Positions 1 through 9,725 of a stretch of 64,000 nt of DNA are shown here, piece after piece. The position numbers were made by a program, and so were the translations under genes. This stretch comes from Tetracentron sinense (lineage: Eukaryota; Streptophyta; Magnoliopsida; Trochodendrales; Trochodendraceae). Position 1 is the first letter of the stretch. Every line of letters starts with the position of its first letter. The notes under the pieces were generated by a model, which did not search any database, had not been told where the DNA came from, and saw nothing but the letters and a program-made list of their open reading frames with translations. The DNA lies in NCBI GenBank assembly GCA_015143295.1, contig CM026559.1, positions 17,498,826 through 17,562,825 of the forward strand, written 5' to 3'.

Positions 1-2
1 AG

Positions 3-805
3 GATTTTGCGGTGAGGGATGATGGAATTATCACTTTCAAGGGAAGAGTATGTGTCCCAGCCGACGAGAAGCTTAAGCGAGAAATCTTGTACGAGGCTCA
101 CCGGTCCAAGTACACCGTTCACCCCGGGGGTACCAAGATGTATAGGGACTTGAAGAAGCACTTTTGGTGGCGGAACATGAAGCGAGAAATAGCGGGGTAC
201 GTGTCCCGGTGCTTGGTGTGCCAACAAGTCAAGGCAGAGCACAGGAGACCAGCGGGTCTGTTGCAGTCTCTCCCTATTCCCGAGTGGAAATGGGAACATA
301 TCTCTATGGACTTCATCGTGGGGTTGCCAAAGACAGTTAAAAAGACTAATGCGATATGGGTTGTGGTTGACAGACTCACGAAGTCCGCCCATTTCTTACC
401 GTACCGGACTACATTCAACTCAAATCAGTTAGCTGCCTTGTACGTCAAAGAGATAGTCCGATTGCACGGAGTGCCAGTGAGCATTGTCTCAGACCGGGAT
501 CCAAGGTTCACATCCAGGTTTTGGAGAAGTTTTCAGGATGCCATGGGTTCCAGACTAGACTTTAGCACGGCCTTCCATCCACAGACGGATGGGCAAACCG
601 AGCGAGTAAATCAGATTATTGAAGACATGCTCCGTGCATGTATGCTAGACTTCAAGGGAAGTTGGGAGGATCACCTACCTTTGGTGGAATTCGCCTATAA
701 CAATAGTTACCAGGCAAGCATACAGATGGCACCCTTTGAGGCTTTGTACGGAAGGAGTTGTAGATCTCCGTTGTATTGGGATGAAGTGGGGGAAAAGAAA
801 ATTTT
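3..805 (+). pseudogene. Ty3/gypsy (Tekay-type) integrase fragment of element Q
   Basis: Reading is open from the window edge with no stop to about base 805. It covers the linker after RNase H, the integrase zinc-binding region (paired His, then CLVCQQVK) and the catalytic core with the acidic residues in [17 protein letters not shown] and QTERVNQI. It matches the same part of element A (45000-45780) almost residue for residue. The frame ends abruptly at WDEVGEKK, where the sequence switches to the tail of an LTR. The integrase C-terminus and chromodomain are therefore missing and the copy cannot be functional. In intact relatives this enzyme inserts the retrotransposon cDNA into the chromosome. 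The 5' part of Q lies outside the window. Confidence 0.93.
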
Positions 806-959
806 AGTTTTCGCTTCCGCAAATTATGTTTAGCTTCCGCGCTCTGATTATCATTGTTTAGTACCTTATTTATCTTGTTCATTACAGGATGGTTTGGCAG
901 GTTTGTTTAGTCCACCTAAAGTATCCCTAAACTCCTAGGGGGTATTTTGGGGCGTGACA
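806..959 (+). mobile_element. 3' tail of the LTR of element Q
   Basis: Matches the last ~155 bp of the element A 5' LTR (41155-41308): two GCTTCCGC blocks, then a GGGGGTATTTTGGGG stretch and the terminal TGACA. It is joined directly to integrase coding sequence at an AAAAGAAAA-like motif present in both partners, so the element's 3' part and most of the LTR were lost by deletion. It ends exactly where LTR O sequence begins, consistent with Q being inserted in O. The first bases after it (CATCC, 960-964) are the predicted target duplication. Confidence 0.85.
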
Positions 960-1342
960 CATCCACACGGCATCCATCGCCCAACATCCATTCTCACATC
1001 ACAATCCATCTTTTATTTCGTTCATACTTAAGGAAAATAAGAAGGAAAGGAAGAAAAGAGAGAACATGAACTAGGAGGGTAGCATATGGTATCGACCTTC
1101 AATAAGATGAGGGAAAAAACATCCAAAACGTGGGCGAAGGCGTTACCGAGCTTGGAGGAGGCGTTTCTCACGAACCTTGCCTTAGATTTGAAGAATCCAA
1201 GCCTTTGGGAGTGATCTAGGTCACCCACTTGCTTAATCTCTTCTCAAATGTGAAAACCCCTCTTGGAAACTCTCTTCTTCTCTCAATCTCTCTTAGGCTC
1301 TCTTTAGGTTTAGGGTAAACCAAAACCCCCAAATACCATCCC

Positions 1343-1352
1343 CTATTTATAG
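1343..1352 (-). promoter_or_regulatory. TATA box of LTR O
   Basis: Minus-strand CTATAAATAG, about 45 bp downstream (in LTR direction) of the palindrome array. It is followed by a leader with short CT-rich runs, the expected U3/R border arrangement of an LTR promoter. Confidence 0.7.
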
Positions 1353-1397
1353 GCAAAGAGAAGAAACCCTAAAAATCCCGAATAAAAATTCTAGGTT

Positions 1398-1567
1398 CAT
1401 GATCTATGATCAATCGTAACATGTCTATGATCGATCGTAAATATTCAACGGTCGTAAGTTTCCATGATCGATCGTAAACGTTACCGAGATTTTTGCCCAT
1501 TTCTGAGATTCTACGATCGATCGTAAATTTCTACGATCGATCGTAGCTCACCTACGATCATTCGTAG
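1398..1567 (-). repeat. Palindrome array of LTR O (ACGATCGATCGT type)
   Basis: Several copies and variants of TACGATCGATCGTA, TGATCGATCGTAA and ATTCGTAG lie between TATA and the upstream U3 block. The array continues at 6886-6894 and 9182-9214 (ACGATCGTTCGAA, ACAATTGTTCGTAA), so both solo LTR insertions N and P fell inside it. Confidence 0.8.
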
Positions 1568-2263
1568 TGTCACGCCCCAAAATACCCCATAGGAGTTAAG
1601 GGATACTTTAGAGGTGACTACGTGTACCTGTCAAACCATCCTGTAATGCAAGAGGCTAAACATAATATAATACAATGATAATCAGAGCGCGGAAACTAAA
1701 CATAAGTGCGGAAGCATAAGCCAACTTTTTCTTTTCTTCTATAACTCCATATAGTATTCCAAGTTAACATATACTAAATACAATCAAAGTAAAGGTGGAC
1801 ATGCCCACCTATCAAAATACAAAGAGGAACTCTCTAACCCTCTCCTCTCAATAGTAGTCAAGGTATGGCCACACATCCAAGTCCCTATCCTCCTGAGACT
1901 GCCATGGGATAGGTGGCTCCCTCTCCTCTACATACTCCTCCTCGACCTAAGGCTCGGGGTCGAGGACATCCACCGTACCTGCCGACATAAAAGTACGGCT
2001 GAGCATGGAATACTCAGCGAGTACAAACTACTAACTAACCATAACAATAGCGAAAGCATAACAACAGTGAGCAATACAAGATATTTATTTAAAGCAATAG
2101 TGAAAGCATAAGATACATAGCCATATCTTGACATGCGTGTATGAATGCAAAAACCTCGGTAAAACTCATGTCTCAGAAACCTTTTTCATGTCTCGGTCAA
2201 ATCATGTATGTGTGTTGTGTCTTGTCTTGTATTTCATGTCTTGATTTGTTCTTGACTTGTATA

Positions 2264-2490
2264 CTTGTGAGCCAGAGGCTAGCACCCTTCCTTAGGCTAC
2301 CAACCTCCTTGTCATGTTCTTGTTCCATTTCTCTTGTGAGCCAGAGGCTAGCACCCTTTCTTGGGCTACCAACCTCCTTGTCATGTTCTTGTTCCATTTC
2401 TCTTGTGAGCCAGAGGCTAGCACCCTTCCTTGGGCTACCAACCTCCTTGTCATGTTCTTGTTCCATTTCTCTTGTGAGCCAGAGGCTAGC
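2264..2490 (-). repeat. 69-bp tandem repeat in LTR N, left part
   Basis: Copies begin at 2264, 2333, 2402 and 2471 (period 69), each starting CTTGTGAGCCAGAGGCTAGC on the plus strand. They form the second, transcribed-side repeat cassette of this LTR and continue at 5325 beyond insertion M. Because 69 is a multiple of three, the array creates long spurious reading frames. Confidence 0.9.
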
Positions 2491-4274
2491 TGTCGCGCCC
2501 CAAAACCCACCCTAGGAGTTAGAGTGAACTTTGGACGACTAATCATGACTTGCTTGACAACTAACCTGCAAAACCCACAGAGCATATACAATAGAGGATA
2601 TAAACAGCGGAAACATACTCTAACATAGCACAGCGGAAGACTACCAAACCTCTATGTATATACATACGCAAATCCAAGTTTATACAAAAAGTCCCAAAAG
2701 AAAGTGCGGACATGCCCGCCAAAATACATAAATCTGACTCTCGTCTCACCCATAGCTAATCTACTCAGAATCTACAACCACCTATTGGTAACCCTCTACT
2801 GGAGGTTCCTCCAAAGGCTCCTCGACATACTCCTCCTCCACCCATGGACCAGGAGCACAAACATCAAATGGAGTAGCAGCTCCCTCAGAACCTGCCGATA
2901 TAAGAAGTACGGCTGAGCATGGAATACTCAGCGGGTACTGAATACTAACCAACAATTATAGCATAAACATGGCAATACATAATCAGGAGAAATTCATATT
3001 TGTCACACGGAAACAATTTATATCATACAAGGAAGTAAAGCAGTTTATAATCATGCTTGAAACTCGTAGAAAACCGATAAATCCTCTTGAAAACATCGTG
3101 CACCTGACTTGACTTGAAATATCTTTTCGTACGTGAAAGCTTGTCTTGTCTATCTTGCTTGATTCTTGTATGTCATGTCATGTCATGCATGCTTGCTTGT
3201 GATCATGTAACTTGTGAGATGCACTTGTGAGATGCACTTGTGAGATGCCTTGAGAGGGAAGGGAGACCCTTCTTTATGCAATGCACTTGCGAGGGAAGGG
3301 AGACCCTTCTTCATGATATGCACTTGTGAGTGAGGGGAGACCCCTCGTGGAATGTTGGTTCTTGTCTTCTTGTGAAAAGCGAGGTAAAACATATCGTAGG
3401 ATATGTCCCACCTCTAACCATGTTCTTGAAAACCTCGATAAATCATGCCATGCATGCCGTGCTCGTGGGAACCGTGTACATACTTGCATTCAAATTTAAA
3501 GATGACATTTGGGTAATTTCACAACACATATAGCATCAAAGATTGAGTAATGTAATATTCATAGTATTATGGGAAAGCAGGAAACACACTATCATAGTCC
3601 CTAGCAATATTCATAATTTATTAGGCATGCATTTCCAGATTTTCAGCTCACTGTGTTCACCTTTGCATTTCATCAAACATGGTATGTTCATTATGGATTT
3701 ATCCTACAACATGCTTTTCTAGATGGGTTTTACTCAAATCATACATGTACGTTCATTATTGGAACAATGCCCTTCCCCATTTGTTCATCACACACAACCA
3801 TTGGCATCCAATCGCCCATCCCATCTCCATTCACCATTCACCATTCACCATTCACCATTTACCATTTACTATTTACCATTCATCCATCTCATAGCACATG
3901 TGTAAATGAAAGAAAATGAAGACGAAAGAAGGGGAAAGAGGAACTATAACTAGGAGGGTAGTAAAAAGTACCGACCTTGAAGAAATGAGGAAGAAACCCC
4001 TTTCCAAAACGACTGTGTAGCTGCTGCCCTAGTTTGAGGAGATGCTCCTCACGAGTTTGTGCCTTGATCTTGAAGAAAAACGGGCTGGAGGTTGATCTAG
4101 GGTTTCAAACCCTTTGATTTCTCTCCCAAATGGAAACCCTAGGTTGGAATCGCCTTCTCCTCTTTCTTCTATTCTCTCAAACTCTCGAAGTGTCGAATGA
4201 TGCCCTAAAGGCTCAGATTAAACTCTTAAGGTAAGAGTGAACTGACCAAAAAACCGAAATACCCTTATTGGGAT

Positions 4275-4985
4275 TTCTGTGAATAGTGCTGTGAATAGTG
4301 CCAACTCGTGGTGCTGTGAATAGTGTCAACTCGTGGTCGGTAAATAGTGCCACTCGTGGTGCTTGTGAATAGTGCCACTCGTGGTGCTTGTGAATAGTGC
4401 AAACTCGTGGTGCTTGTGAATAGTGCCACTCGTGGTGCTTGTGCCACTCGTGATGCTTGTGAATAGTGCCACTCGTGGTCCGTGAATAGTGCCACTCGTG
4501 GTGCTTGTGAATAGTGCTACTCGTGGTGCTTGTGAATAGTGCCACTCGTGGTGCTTGTGAATAGTGCCACTCGTGGTGCTTGTGAATAGTGCCACTCGTG
4601 GTCCGTGAATAGTGCCACTCGTGGTGCTTGTGAATAGTGCCACTCGTGGTCCGTGAATAGTGCCACTCGTGATGCTTGTGAATAGTGCAAACTCGTGGTG
4701 CTTGTGAATAGTGCCACTCGTGGTGCTTGTGAATAGTGCCACTCGTGATGCTTGTGAATAGTGCAAACTCGTGGTGCTTGTGAATAGTGCCACTCGTGGT
4801 GCTTGTGAATAGTGCCACTCGTGGTCCGTGAATAGTGCCACTCGTGGTGCTTGTGAATAGTGCCACTCGTGGTTCGTGAATAGTGCAAACTCGTGGTGCT
4901 TGTGAATAGTGCCAACTCGTGGTGGCGTGAATAGTGCCAACTCGTGGTGGCGTGAATAGTGCCAACTCGTGGTGGCGTTGTCAAG
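4275..4985 (-). repeat. 25-bp tandem array in LTR M
   Basis: About 29 units of the plus-strand form CACTCGTGGTGCTTG followed by TGAATAGTGC. Shorter 22-23 bp variants carry GGTCCGTG in place of GGTGCTTG, and some units have an AAACTCG variant. It occupies the position upstream of the promoter where other LTRs in this window carry CGATCGATCG palindromes. The long open frames through it on the minus strand are repeat artefacts. Confidence 0.93.
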
Positions 4986-5014
4986 GGTGACGAACCCGTT
5001 GTCACGTCGTCTCA

Positions 5015-5097
5015 TGTACAGCGTGCCCGTGGTGAGTTGTACAACGTGCCCGTGGTGAGTTGTACAACGTACCCGTGGTGAGCTGTACAACGGATGC
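5015..5097 (-). repeat. Second short array in LTR M (~26-bp unit)
   Basis: Three to four units of plus-strand CGTGCCCGTGGTGAGTTGTA followed by a CAACG link. It lies between the 25-bp array and the conserved U3 block. Pieces of this unit (ACGTTGTACA, ATGAGAC..ACAACGG) recur in the 33-bp array of solo LTR S at 35260-35530. Confidence 0.85.
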
Positions 5098-5324
5098 ACA
5101 CAGTATACGTTTTCCTACAGGTACAGACTGTTTTGGCCATATCTTTTGACTCGTTCGTCCGATTTTGACGATTCAACTTGCGTTGTATTCGTACTTCGAA
5201 GAGGAACAATTCTGGTATTTCGAAATTTCCAAATTCTTCCTCATTTATTAATCATACCTCTTAAAAAGGCAAGATGACAACGAAAGTGTCATGTATTAAG
5301 CATGAAAAAGTCTGGGGCTCTACA

Positions 5325-5516
5325 CTAGCACCCTTCCTTGGGCTACCAACCTCCTTGTCATGTTCTTGATTCATTTCACTTGTGAGCCAGAGGCTAGCAC
5401 CCTTCCTTGGGCTACCAACCTCCTTGTCATGTTCTTGATTCCTTTCACTTGTGAGCCAGAGGCTAGCACCCTTCCTTGGGCTACCAACCTCCTTGTCATG
5501 TTCTTGATTCATTTCA
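5325..5516 (-). repeat. 69-bp tandem repeat in LTR N, right part
   Basis: Continuation of the 2264-2490 array after M. Units of GTGAGCCAGAGGCTAGCACC with period 69 begin near 5380 and 5449, after the duplicated CTAGC at 5325. Confidence 0.88.
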
Positions 5517-6484
5517 TATACAAATACAATCTTGGAAAACCCGGTTTCATGCATGCATGTGTGGTGTGTGTAGCACTTGTAATATCATGATGACAATATG
5601 ACATGAAGGGTAGTGTATAGCAATTCAATCCACAGTATAACCATATAGGAATTTGAGTAATCTACGTGGCATTTGAATAGTTTATCATTCATAAGAACAC
5701 ATGCATAAGGCCTACTTTCATTTTCTTCATTTATGTCATTTATTCCTAGTTTAGGCATTTTGTCAAACACATAACATGCAAGGTTCCTTAATGGTTCATC
5801 TTCTTCTTTTTAGTGCCTACTTTCCATCCAAAAATCAAGGTATGTTCATTATTGGTAAAATGCCCATCCTCCATTTTCCATTCTTCACACCACACATTCA
5901 TACACCATACATTCGGCATCCCATCGCCTCAATCAACCTCTCATCCATGCACCCACACCATTTTCCTCACCTTGTTTATATTTAGTGACTATGATACATT
6001 TCATAAGGGAGAAATACATAGTAGCAAAATCATATAGTTCATAGAAAACTAGGTTATTATTAGGGGAAGTTAGTAGGGTGTACTAACCTTGCTCAAGGCT
6101 TGATCCTTGGTGGGAAACTTGATTGAAGCTCCAAAAGGGGTAGAGAACAACCCTTGCTCGAGGAAGACTCGAGTTGGGGAAGAAACCCCCTTTCAAAACG
6201 TACGTGAGATGGCTGCCCTAGCTTGGAGAGTGGCTCCCACACGAGCTTGAGCCTTGAACTTGAAGCAAATCCAAGCTTGAGGACGACCTAGGATGGTCCA
6301 CCCCTTTGGTTTCTTCCTCAATACCAAACCCTAGGTTAGAGCTTTCTCCTCTTCTCTCTCTATCTCTCAAAATCCCTCAATGTTGTAAGTGAGGCCTCAA
6401 AGGGTCGAGCAAACCCTTATGGGTAAGGGTTTAACACCCAAAAGACGAAAACGCCCTTACTGAAATTTCTGCAAAAACGCGAAG

Positions 6485-6670
6485 ACCGAGCGATCGGTGG
6501 TTATGACCGATCGATCGGTTGCCTACCGAGGGATCGGTGTTTATGACCAATCGATCGGTCAAACACTCACTCTCTGGAAAATTTCCCCATACAAAATTTC
6601 TGACCGTGCGATAGCTACCGATCGATCGGTTATGGACCGATCGATCGCTGACTGGACCGAGCGATCGGTG
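6485..6670 (-). repeat. CGATCGATCG palindrome array of LTR N
   Basis: Repeated ACCGATCGATCGGT and ACCGAGCGATCGGT motifs (about eight), separated by 8-30 bp spacers. It holds the same place as the arrays in A, B, P and I: just downstream of the conserved U3 block (6690-6790 here, minus strand) and upstream of the CTTTAGGGCT-type leader. Confidence 0.9.
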
Positions 6671-7619
6671 CTCTGTATGTCTGGACTGTTTTGACCATAT
6701 CTTTTGACTCGCTCGTCGGATTTCGACGATTCAACTTGCGTTGGATCCGTCTTTCGAAAACGAACATTTCTTATGTTTCGGAATTTCTGATTTCTCCCTT
6801 ATTTATTAATTTGACTACAAAAATGGCCAATTAGCTACGAAGGTGCTATTCATTAAGGATGAAAAAGTCCGGGGTGCTACACGTAGGGTCTGTACTGTCG
6901 CGACCCAAAACCCACCCTAGGAGTAGAGTGAACTTTGGACGACTAATCATGACTTGCTTGACAACCAACCTGCAAAACCCACAGAGCATATACCATAGAG
7001 GACAATATAGCGGAACATAACTATAAAACACAGTGGAAGTCTAACCAAACCTCTATGAATATACATGCGCAAATCCAAGTTATACAAAAGTAACCAAAAG
7101 AAAGTGCGGACAGACCCGCCAAAATACATGAAAGTATATCTCTCATCTCACCCACAGCTATTCACTCAGAATCTACAACCACCTAATGGTAACCCTCTAC
7201 GGGAGGTTCCTCCAAAGGCTCCTCGACGTACTCCTCCTCCACCCAAGGGCTCGGAGCACAGATATCAAACGGAGCAGCAGCTCCCTCAGAACCTGCCGAC
7301 ATAAGAAGTACGGCTGAGCATGGAATACTCAGCGGGTACTAAATACTAACCAATAGTCATAGCAAAACCATAGCAGTATAGGAAGCAGGAAGCATTTCAC
7401 ATATATAAAGCAGGAAACAATTCAAGCATATAAAGCAGGAATAATTCATATCATGACAATAAAGTAAAGGAGTATATAATCATGCTTGAATTCGTAAAAG
7501 CCGATAAAACCCTTGAAAACACCGTGCACTTGACTTGACTGAAAATACCATTTCCTTGCTTGAAAACTTGTCATGTTTGTCTTATCTTATCGTATCGTGC
7601 GTGTCATGCCATGTCATGC

Positions 7620-7880
7620 TTGCTTGGAAAGTAAACTACTTGTGAGGGAAGGGAGACCCTTCTTCCTAAATGCCCATGCTTGTCATGCCATGTCTTGTCA
7701 TGCTTGTATCATGCTTGGAAGAGTAAACTACTTGTGAGGGAAGGGAGACCCTTCTTCCTAAATGCTCATGTCATGTCCTTTCACTTGTGAGATGTTCTTG
7801 TGAGATGTACTTGCGAGGGAAGGGAGGCCCTTCTTATGTGATGTATGCACTTGTGAGGGAAGGGAGACCCTTCTTATGAA
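7620..7880 (-). repeat. GGGAAGGGAGACCC repeats in LTR P
   Basis: Four spaced copies of CTTGTGAGGGAAGGGAGACC or CTTGCGAGGGAAGGGAGGCC; two lie in a near-exact longer unit ending CTTCTTCCTAAATGC. This is the second cassette of this LTR, equivalent to the 86-bp repeats of B. Confidence 0.8.
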
Positions 7881-8781
7881 AATGCATGATTGTCTTGTCC
7901 TTGCCAAAAGCGAGGTAAAACATATCGTACGATATGCCCCACCTCTAAATCCCATTCTTGAAAACCTCGGTAAATCATGTAATGTATGCGTGCTCGTGAG
8001 GTCGTGTGCATACTTGCATTTGGAATTAAATATGGCATTTGAGTAATTCATAACACATAACATCAATGATTTGGGCAATTTAATATTGATATCATTTAGG
8101 GAAAGCGAACAATCACACTATCATAACCCTAGCAATTTCCATAAACCTTAAACATGCATTTTCTTAATTTATCATTCATTTTATTTACCTTGGCATTTCA
8201 TCAAACATGGTACATTCATTATTTATTAACCCTACAACATGCTTTTCTAGGTGGGTTATACTCACATCACACTTGTATGTTTATTATTAGTACAATGTCC
8301 TTCCCCATTCATTCATTACATCATCCACACGGCATCCATTCGCCAACATCCATCTCCATTTACCATACATACCACCCATCTCATAATATATATATATATA
8401 TGAAGAAAAACAAGAAGAAATAAGGGAAGGAGAGGCTATAACTAGGAGGGTAGTAAAAAGTACCGACCTTGACAAATGGGGGAAGAAATCCTCCACCAAA
8501 CGCACGTGAGTTGCTGCCCTAGCTTGAGGAGAGTGCCCCACACGAGCTTGAGCCGAGACTTGGAGAAAATAGACTTGAGGATGATCTAGGGTCTCAAACC
8601 CCTTTGATTTCTCTTCAAAATGGAAACCCTAGGTTTAGGAAAACCTTCTCCTTTCTCTCTATCTCTCAAAAGACTCTAAGGGTTGAGAATGAGCCCTAAA
8701 GGCTCGGGCAAGACTCTTAAGGTAAGAGTAAACCACTCAAAAGACTAAAACACCCTTCTAAATTTTCTGCAAAAACGCGAG

Positions 8782-8966
8782 TACCGAGCGATCGATGTTA
8801 ATGACCGATCGATCGGTTGCCTACCGATCGATCGGTTTCATAACCGAGCGATCGGTTGAAATTTCACTCTCTGGAAAATTTCCCCATAGAAAAATCTCGA
8901 CCAGTCGATAGCCTCCGAGCGATCGGTTTTGGACCGATCGATCGCTCCATGGACCGAGCGATCGGT
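8782..8966 (-). repeat. CGATCGATCG palindrome array of LTR P
   Basis: About eight CCGATCGATCGGT or CCGAGCGATCGGT motifs, flanked by the conserved U3 block (8970-9075) and the AAGGGTGTTTTAGTC-like leader. Same organisation as in B. Confidence 0.9.
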
Positions 8967-9566
8967 GGTCTGCAGGTCCAAACTGTTTTGGCCATAACTT
9001 TTGACTCGTTCGTCCGATTTTGACGATTCAACTTGCGTTGGGTTCGTACTTCGAAAACGAACATTTCTGACGTTTCAGAATTTCTAATTTCTTCCTTATT
9101 TATTAATTGCATTACTTTAAAGGAAAAATGGCTACGAAGGGTCATGCATAAATGTGAAAAGGTCCGGGGCTCTACATGTACGATCGTTCGAATGGTTTGT
9201 ACAATTGTTCGTAACTTGCAGAAAGTTTCCAGATTTTCTCATTTTCGTAATTCGGCCATAACTTTTTACTTGTTCGTCGGATTTTGACGTTTCAACTTGC
9301 ATTGGACTCGTTATTCAAAAAGGAACATTTTTGGTGTTTTGGAATTTTCAATTTTCTCATTATTTATTGACCAAATTGCCCTTAAAGTTAACTGATCCGC
9401 AAATGGAGTTTAGTAAACCGGATTTTTAACATATCCGACTTAAGAATCCCACTTCTTAACACTTAAGGTTCTTTAAAATTTCTCATTTCATAGAAATGGG
9501 AGATTACAAAGGCCTAAAGTCTTGGCACGGGTTCCAATACATGGGCAAAAGTTCTGGGGTTCTACA

Positions 9567-9709
9567 GTTCGAGTTTGTTTTTGTTTCACCGGTGAACATC
9601 ATTCACTGAGGTAATTCTCTAAACATGTAGTTAGTATTAGTTACTTTCTATGGTGTAAAGATCCTTGAGATTTAGTTTTCCGTATAAATTTTTATCTGGA
9701 TTCCCTTCA
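9567..9709 (+). mobile_element. 5' LTR tail of copia element K
   Basis: The stretch immediately upstream of a tRNA-Met primer site. It is cut on the left by LTR O, so only about 140 bp remain, ending near CCCTTCA. It shares no evident sequence with the LTRs of E or J. The exact LTR end is uncertain by a few bases. Confidence 0.6.
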
Positions 9710-9711
9710 AG

Positions 9712-9725
9712 TGGTATCAGAGCTC
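9712..9725 (+). other. Primer-binding site of element K
   Basis: TGGTATCAGAGCTC, complementary in type to the 3' end of initiator-Met tRNA, which primes minus-strand cDNA. It fixes the orientation of K as plus. Confidence 0.85.

Larger units (their letters stand above)
2491..5324 (-). mobile_element. Solo LTR M (gypsy-type, minus)
   Basis: Minus-strand start TGTAGAGCCCCAGAC at 5324, end ...TTTTGGGGCGCGACA at 2491. It is flanked by CTAGC at 2486-2490 and 5325-5329, a perfect 5-bp target duplication. At 2834 bp it is longer than the related LTRs of B (2384 bp) and P (2282 bp), mostly because of the 25-bp array at 4275-4985. No coding region is present. Confidence 0.9.
1568..6880 (-). mobile_element. 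Solo LTR N (A-type gypsy, minus), split by M
   Basis: Minus-strand start TGTAGCACCCCGGAC at 6880, end ...GGGGCGTGACA at 1568. It is flanked by the perfect target duplication CGTAG (1563-1567 and 6881-6885), with no internal retrotransposon sequence, which defines a solo LTR left by LTR-LTR recombination. Without M and its duplication it is about 2474 bp, close to the 2391 bp LTR of element A. M interrupts it at 2491-5324, with CTAGC on both sides. Confidence 0.9.
6895..9176 (-). mobile_element. Solo LTR P (B-type gypsy, minus)
   Basis: Minus-strand start TGTAGAGCCCCGGACC at 9176, end ...GGTTTTGGGTCGCGACA at 6895. It is flanked by the perfect duplication TGTAC (6890-6894, 9177-9181) inside LTR O. 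At 2282 bp, with both ends matching the LTRs of B and C and no internal region, it is a solo LTR. It lies only about 9 bp of O sequence away from N. Confidence 0.92.
960..9566 (-). mobile_element. LTR O (gypsy-type, minus), split by N and P
   Basis: O is pieced together from 960-1567, 6886-6894 and 9182-9566. On the minus strand it begins TGTAGAACCCCAG at 9566. It continues through a block resembling the conserved U3 block of the other gypsy LTRs (CGGCCATAACTTTT...), a TACGATCGATCGTA-type array and a TATA box, then is cut at 960 by Q. Its two internal breaks are bounded by perfect 5-bp duplications: CGTAG at 1563-1567 and 6881-6885 around N, and TGTAC at 6890-6894 and 9177-9181 around P. Whether O is a solo LTR or belongs to a full element cannot be seen. 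It borders copia element K at 9567. Confidence 0.8.

Noticed and set aside
4213-5099. Long minus-strand open frames of 160-257 codons with ALFTSTTSGTIHKHHEW-like repeats
   Set aside because: Produced by the 25-bp tandem array of solo LTR M being open in several frames at once. No start context, no family match, and all three frames are open, which is a property of the repeat.
8385-8402. TA microsatellite (also near 33653-33668 and 48723-48736)
   Set aside because: Short TATATA runs inside LTRs or leaders, common in plant DNA; not a separate feature of note.
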